Below, one piece after another: positions 23,419-31,490 of a DNA stretch of 51,892 nt. The notes beneath the pieces were generated by a model, which made no database searches, was not told where the DNA came from, and saw only the letters and a program-made list of their open reading frames with translations. How positions within the stretch are numbered: position 1 is the first letter of the stretch; every line of letters starts with the position of its first letter. The translations under genes were made by a program, and so were the position numbers. The DNA lies in NCBI GenBank assembly GCA_016283745.1, contig JAEENM010000006.1, positions 1 through 51,892 on the forward strand, written 5' to 3'. Origin of the DNA: Bacteroidales bacterium. GTDB lineage: Bacteria > Bacteroidota > Bacteroidia > Bacteroidales > P3.

Positions 23419-24540
23419 TCAACTTTCAATTATTTTAATTGCTCTGTCTCGATTCCGGAAATTGGAATACAAATTGCTCAGTATCATATTGCGTCGTTCT
23501 ATCTCGAACTTGTCGAATTTGGCGGTGGCCAGTTGTCGTATCTCCTTCTGGAAATCCTCGGCGGTGTCGGCTATGTTACAGAGCTGTCCGAGTTCCGAGC
23601 CGGCAACCATGGTGCTGTTCACCAAGCAGAAACGTCCCGAAAAGAGCGAGTGCAACAGTTTGAGTTTCAGTCCGGTGGGCTGAAGGGTGTACATCACCGT
23701 GATATGTGCGTTGCGTATCAGCTCCAGCATGCGCTCTTCCGGTGGATTCTCCTCCAGCTCGATGTTCTTGTATTTGGCAATCAGCTTTTTAAGATGTTTC
23801 GGGGGATTCAGCCCCGCAATCTTCACAGGCAGGTCGGTGTGTCGGAACACATTGGTTATCAGCCACTCGGCGGCGGTCTGGTTTTCGGGCACCGAAAGGT
23901 TGGCGTGGTATAGAATGTGTCCGCCTTTGCCTTCGAGCGAACAGATCTCGTCGAACTCGTGGAAGGCGGGAATCAGCGTGGCGTTGCCGTAAAGGCCGTT
24001 TAGGTAGTCGTTCTCCTTTTGGTTGAGGGTTATCAGATGTTTCGCTTTGGCGAGTATTTTCTCGAAATTCCGCAGCTTGCGCGCCTCGGATTTCAGGTAG
24101 AGCCGTCGCAGCGGATTACGCTCTTGCTCGGCCAGAAGGCTGTAGTATTCGTGTTCGATGTTGTGGATGCGCACGATGGTGTTGCGGTCGGCGAAACGGC
24201 TGTCGTTCAGCAGGTCGCAGCAGTGCAGCCCTTCCATAAGGATGGGGTAGTTGTCTTGTAAAAGTCTATCAATCAATTTATTGGAATGTCGTGAGCAGAC
24301 TATGTAAGGGGTGCGCCGGAAAAGGTTGCGCACCGAAGTGTCTCGTTTGTAGTAGTTTACCTCGAGGCACAGACTCTCCAGCTCGCGCGAGTGGCTGCGG
24401 CCGTATTCGAAGCAGTGCAGATGAATCTTAACGCCTGCGCCCTTCAGCATCCGTATGCGGTGGTACACGTCGATAACGCCGCCGTAGTTGGCAGGGTAGG
24501 GGATGTCGAAACTTATTATATGTAGATGCAAGTCATTCAT
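23419..24540 (-). CDS. GT-B type glycosyltransferase
   Basis: A 373-residue cytosolic or membrane-associated glycosyltransferase of the GT4/GT1-like fold. The N-terminus LHIISFDIPYPANYGGVIDVYHRIRML shows the Gly-Gly acceptor-site loop of GT4 enzymes, and IVRIHNIEHEYYSLLAEQERN is typical of this Bacteroidota family. The C-terminal half has HANLSVPENQTAAEWLI, VKIAGLNPPKHLKKL and GLKLKLLHSLFSGRFCLV, the nucleotide-sugar binding part. The track start at 24591 overlaps the upstream MBL gene; ATG 24540 gives MNDLHLHIISFD and a 10-base gap, so it is preferred. The sugar and acceptor are unknown. Confidence 0.87.
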   Translation of the reverse strand: MNDLHLHIISFDIPYPANYGGVIDVYHRIRMLKGAGVKIHLHCFEYGRSHSRELESLCLEVNYYKRDTSVRNLFRRTPYIVCSRHSNKLIDRLLQDNYPILMEGLHCCDLLNDSRFADRNTIVRIHNIEHEYYSLLAEQERNPLRRLYLKSEARKLRNFEKILAKAKHLITLNQKENDYLNGLYGNATLIPAFHEFDEICSLEGKGGHILYHANLSVPENQTAAEWLITNVFRHTDLPVKIAGLNPPKHLKKLIAKYKNIELEENPPEERMLELIRNAHITVMYTLQPTGLKLKLLHSLFSGRFCLVNSTMVAGSELGQLCNIADTAEDFQKEIRQLATAKFDKFEIERRNMILSNLYSNFRNRDRAIKIIES

Positions 24541-24550
24541 CTGGAGTGAG

Positions 24551-25318
24551 TTATATTTCAATTGTGAGTCCGTCGTAAGCCAGCAGCACATTGTCGGGGA
24601 GCTCCTTCGATACTTCGGCGTGCAGTCCCATCGAGTGGCTGATATGGGTGATGAACGCCTTTTCGGGATTCACCTGCCGTATTACCTCAAGGGCTTCGGG
24701 CAGACAGTAGTGCGAAAAGTGTTTTTCTTTGCGTAAGGCGTTAATTACCAGTGCTTTTGTGCCATGAAGTTTTTTCATCTCCTCGTAGGAAATAAAGTTG
24801 GCGTCGGTGATGTAGCTGAAGTCGCCTATGCGGTAGCCGAAAATTGGCAAGTCCTTGTGCATCACTGCAATAGGCGTTACTTCTATGCCGCCGGCCACCA
24901 CGAAAGGATGCTCTTTGCTCACGGCGAAGAGGTTGGCTTCGGGCAGACCGCTAAACTGGTGTTTTTCAAATATATAGTGGTAGTCGCGTTGCAGCACGTC
25001 GAGGGTGATGGGGCCGGAGTAGATGTCCATCGGCTTTCGCTGCACGTAGTTGAAGGAGCGTATGTCGTCGATGCCGGCCACGTGGTCGCGGTGGTGGTGG
25101 GTTATGAGAATGGCGTCGAGGTGCATGGTGCGGGTGCGCAGCATCTGTTCGCGGAAGTCGGGACCCATGTCAATAAGTATGTTCTTGCCGCCGATTTCCA
25201 CCAGTGCCGAGGTGCGCAGACGTTTGTCGCGGCTGTCGCCCGATGTGCAGACTCTGCATCCGCAGGCGATAACCGGCACACCCTGCGATGTCCCTGTGCC
25301 CAAAAAAGTTACTTTCAT
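24551..25318 (-). CDS. PhnP-like MBL-fold metallo-hydrolase
   Basis: A 255-residue metallo-beta-lactamase-fold hydrolase. The N-terminal MKVTFLGTGTSQGVPVIACGCRVCTSGD has the Cys cluster that binds a structural Zn in PhnP. The metal motif THHHRDHVAGIDD supplies the HxHxDH ligands, and SYITDANFIS and FITHISHSMG provide further Asp and His ligands. PhnP is a cyclic phosphodiesterase; members outside phosphonate operons have unknown substrates, and no phn genes are nearby. It is cytoplasmic and first in a two-gene minus-strand unit with the glycosyltransferase. Confidence 0.9.
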   Translation of the reverse strand: MKVTFLGTGTSQGVPVIACGCRVCTSGDSRDKRLRTSALVEIGGKNILIDMGPDFREQMLRTRTMHLDAILITHHHRDHVAGIDDIRSFNYVQRKPMDIYSGPITLDVLQRDYHYIFEKHQFSGLPEANLFAVSKEHPFVVAGGIEVTPIAVMHKDLPIFGYRIGDFSYITDANFISYEEMKKLHGTKALVINALRKEKHFSHYCLPEALEVIRQVNPEKAFITHISHSMGLHAEVSKELPDNVLLAYDGLTIEI

Positions 25319-25390
25319 CAGTTTTTATTATTGTGTCGCCATAAAAACCGAATTTCGTCCGAAAAATTGTGTGGAGAGGAAAATTTAATT

Positions 25391-25440
25391 CGGATTTCGG
25401 ATTTCGGATTTCGGAATTAGGATTTAGGAATTAGGAATTA
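25391..25440. repeat. Low-complexity GGATTTC/GGAATTA tandem tract
   Basis: Repeats of 7 bp (GGATTTC x3) run into GGAATTA and GGATTTA variants. This is intergenic spacer inside 25319-25813 with no coding signal; similar words follow the ABC-F gene. Confidence 0.75.
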
Positions 25441-25477
25441 TATTCATTCTACAAACGTTGGCACCAATTTTGAACAA

Positions 25478-25504
25478 TGGTAGTTGAGCTTGTCAAAACT
25501 ACCG
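25478..25504. repeat. Small palindrome GGTAGTT...AACTACC
   Basis: GGTAGTT-GAGCTTGTCAA-AACTACC forms a 7-bp stem. The loop word GAGCTTGTC resembles the arms of the larger palindrome at 41283-41348. Confidence 0.55.
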
Positions 25505-25516
25505 CTAAAAAAAATT

Positions 25517-25546
25517 TTGCCAATCCAAATAATTATCGTATTTTTG
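25517..25546 (+). promoter_or_regulatory. Promoter for the structured RNA / FISUMP-like lipoprotein
   Basis: TTG at 25517-25519 and TATTTTTG at 25539-25546 form a -33/-7 pair. The expected transcription start near 25553 coincides with the beginning of the folded region. Confidence 0.7.
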
Positions 25547-25552
25547 CACACA

Positions 25553-25740
25553 GATTTCATAGAAGAAATCACGAAGCGTTATGCTCGTTCTTGTTTGTAG
25601 AAACTTGAGAACCTTCTATAATGGGCAAGAGAGTGTAATTGTTCACGCTTATAGCGTGGACTTTATGTCATTCTTTCCCAAAAGGCGTTCTCAAGGCCTC
25701 TACAAGAAGAAATGGTATATAGCGCCACGCTTCTTTTATT
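25553..25740 (+). ncRNA. Candidate structured leader or small RNA
   Basis: Nested complementary segments can be read by eye: GAAGCGT (25573-25579) with ACGCTTC (25727-25733); TTGTAGA (25595-25601) with TCTACAA (25699-25705); CTTGAGAAC (25604-25612) with GTTCTCAAG (25687-25695), nine perfect pairs; GGG plus AAGA (25623-25630) with TCTT plus CCC (25672-25679); and apical hairpin CACGCT-TAT-AGCGTG (25644-25658). Together they give a long rod of about 160 nt, starting just after a promoter and ending about 80 bases before the lipoprotein gene. It may be a cis-acting leader or an independent RNA (6S-like rods have a comparable shape). A further hairpin GGCGC...GCGCC lies near 25760-25792. No known Rfam family is claimed. 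Confidence 0.55.
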
Positions 25741-25813
25741 GTGTTTTTTGATGCTTTGTTGGCGCTGCATTGCAAACTAAAAGTTGCGCCCGACACGTAT
25801 TAAGGGATGAAAA

Positions 25814-26356
25814 ATGAAAAAGTTACTCTTTTTAAGCATAATCTGCCTGACGGTATTGGCAATTGCAAGTTGCGACAAAGACAGTACAGAAACAAGCAGC
25901 ACAGATGGGACGGACATAATACAAGAAGGATATGTTGATCTCGGTTTGCCCAGTGGAACGAAGTGGAAAGCTACCAATGAGACAAATCCCAATGATGAAA
26001 ACAATTTATATAGATATAATGAGGCAAAGGAAAAATATGGTTCTGGACTTCCAACAAAACAACAACTTGAAGAACTGAAAGACAATTGCCAATGGATATG
26101 GAATGATACAAGAAAAGGTTGTAAAGTGGTTGGACCTAATGGCAAATCAATTTTTTTGCCATTAGCGAAATACGACTATCACTATTGCGATGGCAACACA
26201 GATATTTCCTGGGAGGGCTTCACATGGTTATGGTCGTCCACACCTGTCGATTCAGACTCGGTCTATATTTGGTACCTATACTTCAATTCGGATAGAGTGA
26301 ATATAGCCTACTGGGATGCTTTATCTTTGTTAGCCGTGCGCCTTGTCCAAAATTGA
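25814..26356 (+). CDS. FISUMP-like predicted lipoprotein
   Basis: A 180-residue secreted lipoprotein: signal sequence MKKLLFLSIICLTVLAIASC with lipobox Cys20, then an acidic Ser/Thr/Asp linker. GYVDLGLPSGTKWKATNE and the later LPTKQQLEELKDNCQWIW and WEGFTWLWSST...AVRLVQN are typical of the Fibrobacter-succinogenes-major-paralogue (FISUMP)/DUF1566-like family of Bacteroidota surface proteins, whose function is unknown. Its promoter is about 260 bases upstream, separated by the folded RNA, and two hairpin terminators follow. The coding sequence is AT-rich compared with flanking operons, suggesting an accessory gene. Confidence 0.82.
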   Translation: MKKLLFLSIICLTVLAIASCDKDSTETSSTDGTDIIQEGYVDLGLPSGTKWKATNETNPNDENNLYRYNEAKEKYGSGLPTKQQLEELKDNCQWIWNDTRKGCKVVGPNGKSIFLPLAKYDYHYCDGNTDISWEGFTWLWSSTPVDSDSVYIWYLYFNSDRVNIAYWDALSLLAVRLVQN

Positions 26357-26368
26357 GGGGAGGGTAAT

Positions 26369-26433
26369 GGCTTTTAGAAAAAAGCCTTTTACGAAACAAA
26401 ACAGAGGTGCGGTTCGCCGAGCCTCTGTTTTTT
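26369..26433 (+). terminator. Tandem hairpin terminators
   Basis: GGCTTTT-AGAA-AAAAGCC followed by TTTT (26369-26390), then ACAGAGG...CCTCTGT followed by TTTTTT (26401-26433). Both end the lipoprotein transcription unit. Confidence 0.8.
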
Positions 26434-26520
26434 AGTTGAAGGTTGAAAGTTGAAATTTAATTTACAATGAACAATGAACAATGTACAATGTACAATTCAC
26501 CCGATCATTACCTTTGTCCT

Positions 26521-26561
26521 CAGACTTTAGACCTCAGACCTTAGACCTCAGACCTTAGACC
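26521..26561. repeat. 14-bp tandem tract CTCAGACCTTAGAC
   Basis: About three copies of CTCAGACCTTAGAC lie in the 26357-26727 spacer, next to ACAATGAACAATGTACAATG words. Apart from the terminators and the gldF promoter this spacer holds nothing else recognisable. Confidence 0.8.
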
Positions 26562-26637
26562 AAACCAAATTCTCCCAATCCACAAAACGCTGTTCACTTT
26601 TCACGAATCACCGGACGCAATTCACAAAAAAAAATCG

Positions 26638-26645
26638 TATCTTTG
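26638..26645 (+). promoter_or_regulatory. -7 element for the gldF operon
   Basis: TATCTTTG is a consensus -7 element 82 bases before gldF; the -33 element is weak. Confidence 0.6.
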
Positions 26646-26727
26646 CACTTTGTTTCAACGCGTGGCCGATGCCCGTGCGGTTGTTGCTATGTGGTTGTAA
26701 ATAAGGTTTAAACGAAACAATATATAT

Positions 26728-27471
26728 ATGTACGCATTGTATAAAAAAGAGTTGGGCAGCTTTTTCTCGTCGCTGATTGGCTACCTCACTATCTTTGTCT
26801 TTCTGTTGCTCAACGGCTTGATGCTGTGGGTGATACCCTCCGATTTCAACATTCTCGACTACGGTTTCGCCGATATGAGTCCCTTTTTCCTCGTGTCGCC
26901 GATGCTGTTCCTGTTCCTCATCCCGGCCATAACGATGCGCATGTTCGCCGAGGAGAAACGCAGCGGCACCATGGAATTGCTGCTTACCAAACCACTGTCC
27001 GAAACCACCATCGTCACGGCCAAATTCCTTGCGGGACTTACCCTCGCGTTTTTGGCCATTCTGCCCACAATTGTTTATTACATAACGGTTTACCGCATTG
27101 CCCAGCCTGTCGGCAACGTGGATAGTGGCGGGGTGTTCGGCTCGTACATCGGACTTCTGATGCTGGCAGCGGTGTTCGTAGCCATCGGACTGTTCTCGTC
27201 GGCAATCACCAAAAACCAGATTGTGTCGTTTATCGTGGCCATAGTGCTGTGCTTTTTCTGCTACTTCGGCTTCGAGCTGCTGTATCAGATGCAACTGGGT
27301 GTTCTCAAGCCCATCAGTCTCACAGTCAAGTCGTTGGGGATTTACCACCACTACGAGAGCGTGAGCCGCGGCGTTATCGACACCCGCGACGTGCTTTATT
27401 TCCTCAGCGTCATTTTCCTGTTCCTCACCTTCACCTATCTGGTGTTGCAGTCGCGCAAATGGAAAAAATAA
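26728..27471 (+). CDS. gldF: ABC-2 type permease, GldF-like
   Basis: A 247-residue inner-membrane protein with six hydrophobic segments. The EEKRSGTMELLLTKPLSETTIVTAKFLAGL stretch is the conserved cytoplasmic coupling region of ABC-2 permeases, and MYALYKKELGSFFSSLIGYL is the usual GldF start. In gliding Bacteroidota GldF works with GldG and the ATPase GldA; many non-gliding Bacteroidales also keep gldFG with an unknown envelope role. The following gene is gldG, 31 bases away. The ATPase partner is not in this window. Confidence 0.92.
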   Translation: MYALYKKELGSFFSSLIGYLTIFVFLLLNGLMLWVIPSDFNILDYGFADMSPFFLVSPMLFLFLIPAITMRMFAEEKRSGTMELLLTKPLSETTIVTAKFLAGLTLAFLAILPTIVYYITVYRIAQPVGNVDSGGVFGSYIGLLMLAAVFVAIGLFSSAITKNQIVSFIVAIVLCFFCYFGFELLYQMQLGVLKPISLTVKSLGIYHHYESVSRGVIDTRDVLYFLSVIFLFLTFTYLVLQSRKWKK

Positions 27472-27502
27472 ATGTGTTTGACCTTTTTCTTTCGATAAAT
27501 AT

Positions 27503-29308
27503 ATGGAAACCAAAAAGATAGATAAAAACGACGTACGTTCTTCGCAGAAACGCAGCATCAAACGCAGCAGCCTGCTGTTCCTCGGTGCGGCGATACTTAT
27601 CGTTGTTTTCGTAAACCTCATCGGCAGATACGTTTACACCCGTTTCGACCTCACTTCGGAGAAACGTTACACCCTTTCCGATTCCACCAAGAAGCTGCTC
27701 CGCGGCATCGACGAGACCATTCTTTTCCGAGTTTACCTCGAAGGCGATTTCCCTGGCGATTTCAAGCGTTTGCAGAACGAGACCAAGGACATGCTCAACC
27801 AGTTCCGTTCCTACAACGACTATGTGGAGTACGAGTTTTTCGACCCCAACTGCTTCGACGACAAGGAGAAACAGCAGGAATTTTATAGAACACTTGCCCA
27901 AAAAGATATAGTACCCACCATTATCGAGGACAAGGGCGAAGGCTCGGTGAAACGCCAGATTATCATCCCCGCTGTGGAGGTTACCTACAAAGGCCGCACC
28001 ACCATTGTCAACCTTCTGCCCGGACAGAAATGGGTGCCGCAGGCCGAGGAGCTCAACAATGCCGTGCAGGCTCTCGAATACAACCTCACCGATGCCATCC
28101 GAAAACTGTCGAAAATCGAACGTACCCGCATCGGTTTCCTGCAGGGACACGGCGAGCTGGAGCGCGAAAACATCTTCGACATACAGATGGCGCTCGTCGA
28201 TTACTACACCCTCGAAAATGTCACCATCGACGGCAACGTGAACTCGCTCACCGAGCGTTCTATAAATCCCAAGGACTCGTCGCAGTACATCTTCAAAAAC
28301 CGTTTCGACCTGTTGATAATCCCCAAGCCAACTCAGCCTTTCAGCGATCAGGACCTTTACATCATCGACCAGTTTGTGATGTACGGCGGACGCATTTTGT
28401 GGCTCTACGACCCCGTGGCAATGGACATCGACAGCCTGCAGAACAAGGACGTGGCCATCGGCGTGCGTTTCCCGCTCGAAAACCTCGACGAGATGCTTTT
28501 CTGCTACGGTGTGCGCGTCAATCCCAACCTGCTGCTCGACATCCGCTGTATGCCGATACCGATGCAGGACGGCACCATGGGCGGCAAACCCACCATCAAT
28601 TTCCATCCGTGGTACTATTTCCCCGAGTTTGTGCCCACCTCCGACCATCCTATCGTGAAGAACCTCGACCTGATAAAGGGCGAGTTTGTTAGCTCCATCG
28701 ACTTGATTGATAACGATATACAGAAGACAGTGTTGCTCACCACTTCGGAATATGTGCATGTGAGCAACGTACCTGTGCGTGTGGATCTCAACGTGGCGCG
28801 CGTGGAACCCGACCAGCGTCTGTTCAACCACAAGAACCTGCCGGTGGCCGTGCTGCTCGAAGGTCAGTTCCGTTCCGCTTGGCGCAACCGTCTGTCGCCC
28901 TATTTCACCGAAATCCCCGAAATGGGCTACCGCGACGTGAGCGACTCCACCAAGATGATTGTCATCTCCGACGGAGACATGATCCGCAACCGTTTCAACT
29001 ATAGGGACAACTATCCATTCCCGCTCGGCTACGACAACTACACCCGCACCATGTACGCCAACAAGAATTTCATCCTCAACGCTGTGAACTACCTCTGCGG
29101 CGACGAGGACATTCTCACCCTCCGCTCGCGCGAGATTAAGCTCCGCAAACTCGACCCGATGTCCGTCAAGGAGCATCGTCTTAAATATCAGCTGATTAAC
29201 ATCATCGTACCCGTTGTAGTACTTATCGTTGCAGGATTGGTGATTCTGCTGATAAGACGCGGAAGGAACGTGAAAAAATCGAACAAAAACACACTGACAA
29301 AGAAATGA
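27503..29308 (+). CDS. gldG: GldG-like ABC transporter auxiliary protein
   Basis: A 601-residue protein anchored by an N-terminal hydrophobic segment (about 21-43, LLFLGAAILIVVFVNLIGRYV) and a C-terminal one (about 565-590, IIVPVVVLIVAGLVILLIRRG), with a large periplasmic part between. FDLTSEKRYTLSDSTKKLLRGID, DPNCFDDKEKQQEFYRTLAQKDIVPTII and GFLQGHGELERENIFD are characteristic of the GldG/ABC-type uncharacterised auxiliary family. It pairs with GldF in the ABC-2 complex. The stop overlaps the next start (ATGA at 29305), so the DUF4340 protein is translationally coupled. Confidence 0.92.
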   Translation: METKKIDKNDVRSSQKRSIKRSSLLFLGAAILIVVFVNLIGRYVYTRFDLTSEKRYTLSDSTKKLLRGIDETILFRVYLEGDFPGDFKRLQNETKDMLNQFRSYNDYVEYEFFDPNCFDDKEKQQEFYRTLAQKDIVPTIIEDKGEGSVKRQIIIPAVEVTYKGRTTIVNLLPGQKWVPQAEELNNAVQALEYNLTDAIRKLSKIERTRIGFLQGHGELERENIFDIQMALVDYYTLENVTIDGNVNSLTERSINPKDSSQYIFKNRFDLLIIPKPTQPFSDQDLYIIDQFVMYGGRILWLYDPVAMDIDSLQNKDVAIGVRFPLENLDEMLFCYGVRVNPNLLLDIRCMPIPMQDGTMGGKPTINFHPWYYFPEFVPTSDHPIVKNLDLIKGEFVSSIDLIDNDIQKTVLLTTSEYVHVSNVPVRVDLNVARVEPDQRLFNHKNLPVAVLLEGQFRSAWRNRLSPYFTEIPEMGYRDVSDSTKMIVISDGDMIRNRFNYRDNYPFPLGYDNYTRTMYANKNFILNAVNYLCGDEDILTLRSREIKLRKLDPMSVKEHRLKYQLINIIVPVVVLIVAGLVILLIRRGRNVKKSNKNTLTKK

Positions 29309-30375
29309 AAAAACGTAACAAGATAATAATTGCCATAGTGCTTGTGCTGGCAGTTAGCGCCTTTTTCGTGGTGCGTCACGGCGCCCGCAAGTCCACTTCC
29401 GACGTGGTTTATCATATCGAGGATATCAACTCGGTTACCAAAATTTTTATGGCCGACAAGCTCGACAACAAAGTCCTGCTCGAACGCACCTCCGACAGCA
29501 CATGGACTGTGGATGGCAAATATCCCGCCAGCGAGGGCATGATGGATATGCTGCTCGAAACCCTCAACCAGATGCGTATCCGCCAACGGGTGAACAAGGC
29601 CGCAAAAAAGAATATCGTCGATAATATCTCGGTAAGTCATACCAAAGTGGAAGTGTATCAGATAGTTCCGTTTATCAACTGGTTCGGCGGCAAGCTGCAA
29701 CTGTTTAAGAGCGAGAAACTTGTGGCCACCTACTACATAGGTCACGAAACGCAGGACAATATGGGTTCCTACGTTTTCCGCGAAGGCGACGACGAGCCGT
29801 ATATCGTCCATATCCCCGGATTCCGTGGCTATCTCGGCCCGCGATTCGAGCCTGTTCCTGAGCTCTGGCGTAGCCATCGCATTGTGGACCTGCCTGTTAC
29901 GGAAATCCAGTCGGTGAAAGTGGAAATCCCCAACCAGCCGCAGGAGTCGTTCGAGGTGTTGCGCAACGGCGAGGCTTTCGACTTTTACTGTCAAGGCCAA
30001 AAGATGCCCGTATTCGACACCATGCGCGTGGGACAGCTGCTGTCGTCGTTTGTGAACCTCAATTTCGACCAGTTTGCAGGCGTTGTGCCTAAGGTGGAGC
30101 TCGACACCACTTTCTCGCGTCAGCCGGGATTCATACTCACAGTTACCGACACGGCAGGAAACGCCCGCAGTCTCAAGACCTATATCAAATTCACCGACCC
30201 CGACGCCCTCGCCACCATGCAGGGCAACCAGACGATGGCCGATTTCTTCGACCTCAACCGCCTTTATGCCATCCTCGACACCAAGGACACCGTGCTGATC
30301 CAGTATTTCGTTTTCGACAACATACTGCAACCCGCAAGTTTTTTCTTGGGCAAAGATAAAGTGATTACTAAATAA
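29305..30375 (+). CDS. DUF4340-like membrane-anchored protein
   Basis: A 356-residue protein with an N-terminal membrane anchor (KIIIAIVLVLAVSAFFVV) and a periplasmic region. DINSVTKIFMADKLDNKVLLERTSDSTWTVDGKYPA resembles the DUF4340 repeat that is commonly found directly downstream of GldG-like proteins. The second half (VPELWRSHRIVDLPVTEIQSVKVEI) repeats the pattern. Function is unknown; genomic pairing suggests a periplasmic accessory of the GldFG transporter. It is coupled to gldG by ATGA and followed 15 bases later by surE. Confidence 0.8.
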   Translation: MKKRNKIIIAIVLVLAVSAFFVVRHGARKSTSDVVYHIEDINSVTKIFMADKLDNKVLLERTSDSTWTVDGKYPASEGMMDMLLETLNQMRIRQRVNKAAKKNIVDNISVSHTKVEVYQIVPFINWFGGKLQLFKSEKLVATYYIGHETQDNMGSYVFREGDDEPYIVHIPGFRGYLGPRFEPVPELWRSHRIVDLPVTEIQSVKVEIPNQPQESFEVLRNGEAFDFYCQGQKMPVFDTMRVGQLLSSFVNLNFDQFAGVVPKVELDTTFSRQPGFILTVTDTAGNARSLKTYIKFTDPDALATMQGNQTMADFFDLNRLYAILDTKDTVLIQYFVFDNILQPASFFLGKDKVITK

Positions 30376-30390
30376 CTGAACCACAACGCT

Positions 30391-31155
30391 ATGCGACCGC
30401 TGATACTACTTACCAACGACGACACCGTCCACGCCAAGGGACTGCGTGTGCTTATCGACGCCGTGCGCGATTTCGGCGATATTGTGGTGATGTCGAGCGA
30501 TGTGAACGGCTCAGGCATGTCGCACGCCCTCACCTCCGCTGTACCGCTGCGTACGCGCGTGGTGAGCGAGGAGGAGGGACTCTGCATCTACTCCTGCAAC
30601 GGCACCCCCGTGGACTGCTTCGACCTCGGCGCGGGATACTACTCCCCCCGCCGTCCCGACCTCGTGCTTTCGGGTATCAACAACGGCAGCAACGCCTCCA
30701 TCAACGTGGTCTATTCCGGTACTATGGGCGCCGTTATCGAGGCTTCGATGAAAGGCTATGACGCCATAGGGTTCTCGCTGCTCAACCACGACCTCGACGC
30801 CGATTTCTCGGCCTGCGTGCCGATAGTGCGCAAGATTGTGGCCGATGTGCTGAAAAACGGTCTGCCAAAAGGAACTTCGCTCAATGTGAACATCCCCGAC
30901 CTGCCTTACGAGCAGATAAAAGGGATGCGCGTGTGCCGTCAGTCCGAGGCTTTCTGGGCCGACAGCCACGAAAAACGTATCGACCCCATCGGAAAACCTT
31001 ACTGGTGGCTTACCGGCGAGTTTATATGCGACGACCGCGAGCCAGGCTCCGACATCCACGCCCTCGACAACGGCTACGTTTCCATCGTCCCCACACATTT
31101 CGACTACACCGATTACAAAAATATAGAAAGTCTGCAACAACGGTATGAACTTTGA
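30391..31155 (+). CDS. surE: 5'/3'-nucleotidase SurE
   Basis: A 254-residue metal-dependent phosphatase that removes phosphate from nucleoside monophosphates. LILLTND-D at the N-terminus provides the acidic metal ligands, NGSGMSHALT the phosphate-site Ser, GTPVDCFDLG the middle core and PDLVLSGINNGSN the Asn metal ligand region; YSGTMGAVIEA is also conserved. The usual NDDG is NDDT here, and the following VHAKG replaces the common xxAPG. The gene closes the gldF operon in sequence order. Its last bases are duplicated 358 bp downstream as a 21-bp direct repeat. Confidence 0.93.
   Translation: MRPLILLTNDDTVHAKGLRVLIDAVRDFGDIVVMSSDVNGSGMSHALTSAVPLRTRVVSEEEGLCIYSCNGTPVDCFDLGAGYYSPRRPDLVLSGINNGSNASINVVYSGTMGAVIEASMKGYDAIGFSLLNHDLDADFSACVPIVRKIVADVLKNGLPKGTSLNVNIPDLPYEQIKGMRVCRQSEAFWADSHEKRIDPIGKPYWWLTGEFICDDREPGSDIHALDNGYVSIVPTHFDYTDYKNIESLQQRYEL
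31133..31153 (+). repeat. 21-bp direct repeat, left copy (surE end)
   Basis: TGCAACAACGGTATGAACTTT occurs here and identically at 31491-31511. The left copy encodes the last residues of SurE; in the right copy the same frame would also reach a stop (TAA instead of TGA). Confidence 0.95.
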
Positions 31156-31167
31156 CATATAAGTTTC

Positions 31168-31314
31168 ATGGAAATGAAAAAAAATAGCATAAAGGTTGTA
31201 GAAGGTAAAGTGTTGCAATTACAGCACAAGGAATTTGTGCCAATTGGATTGTCACAAATTTCATCTGTTTTGTTTTCAATAGGTTGGAGTTCTGTAAGTT
31301 ATTATAAACAGTGA
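31168..31314 (+). CDS. Possible 48-residue small ORF
   Basis: An ATG-initiated ORF below the track cutoff, starting MEMKKNSIKVVEGKVLQLQ and ending SVSYYKQ, lies inside the segment bounded by the 21-bp direct repeats. It has no recognised domain or promoter of its own. It could be a small gene, a relic, or chance. The 31156-31519 region otherwise holds only the palindromic element. Confidence 0.25.
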   Translation: MEMKKNSIKVVEGKVLQLQHKEFVPIGLSQISSVLFSIGWSSVSYYKQ

Positions 31315-31347
31315 AAAGAAATATGATTACTATATTTTTTACCAAAA

Positions 31348-31450
31348 ATGTGTCGGAGACACATGATTTCAATAACCCCACACAAGGAACGCAGTGTGGG
31401 GGTGATAATACACTCCTCGAAACCCAGCGTCTCGGAGAGACGCGATCTTT
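31348..31450. repeat. Palindromic element, copy B
   Basis: ATGTGTC-GGA-GACACAT (31348-31364), CAATAA then CCCCACAC...GTGTGGGG (31376-31401), and GCGTCTC-GGA-GAGACGC (31427-31443) followed by GATCTTTAC. The order matches copies A and C. Confidence 0.85.
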
Positions 31451-31490
31451 ACTCAGGTAAAAAGAAGTAGTCAAAACAAGATAAACATAT

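Noticed and set aside
27431-29176. 581-residue minus-strand ORF opposite gldG
   Set aside because: It is a frame shadow of gldG, with His/Val-rich composition typical of antisense reading and no motifs. The same applies to other long antisense ORFs such as 3037-4095, 5399-6112, 7834-9093 and 50407-51501.
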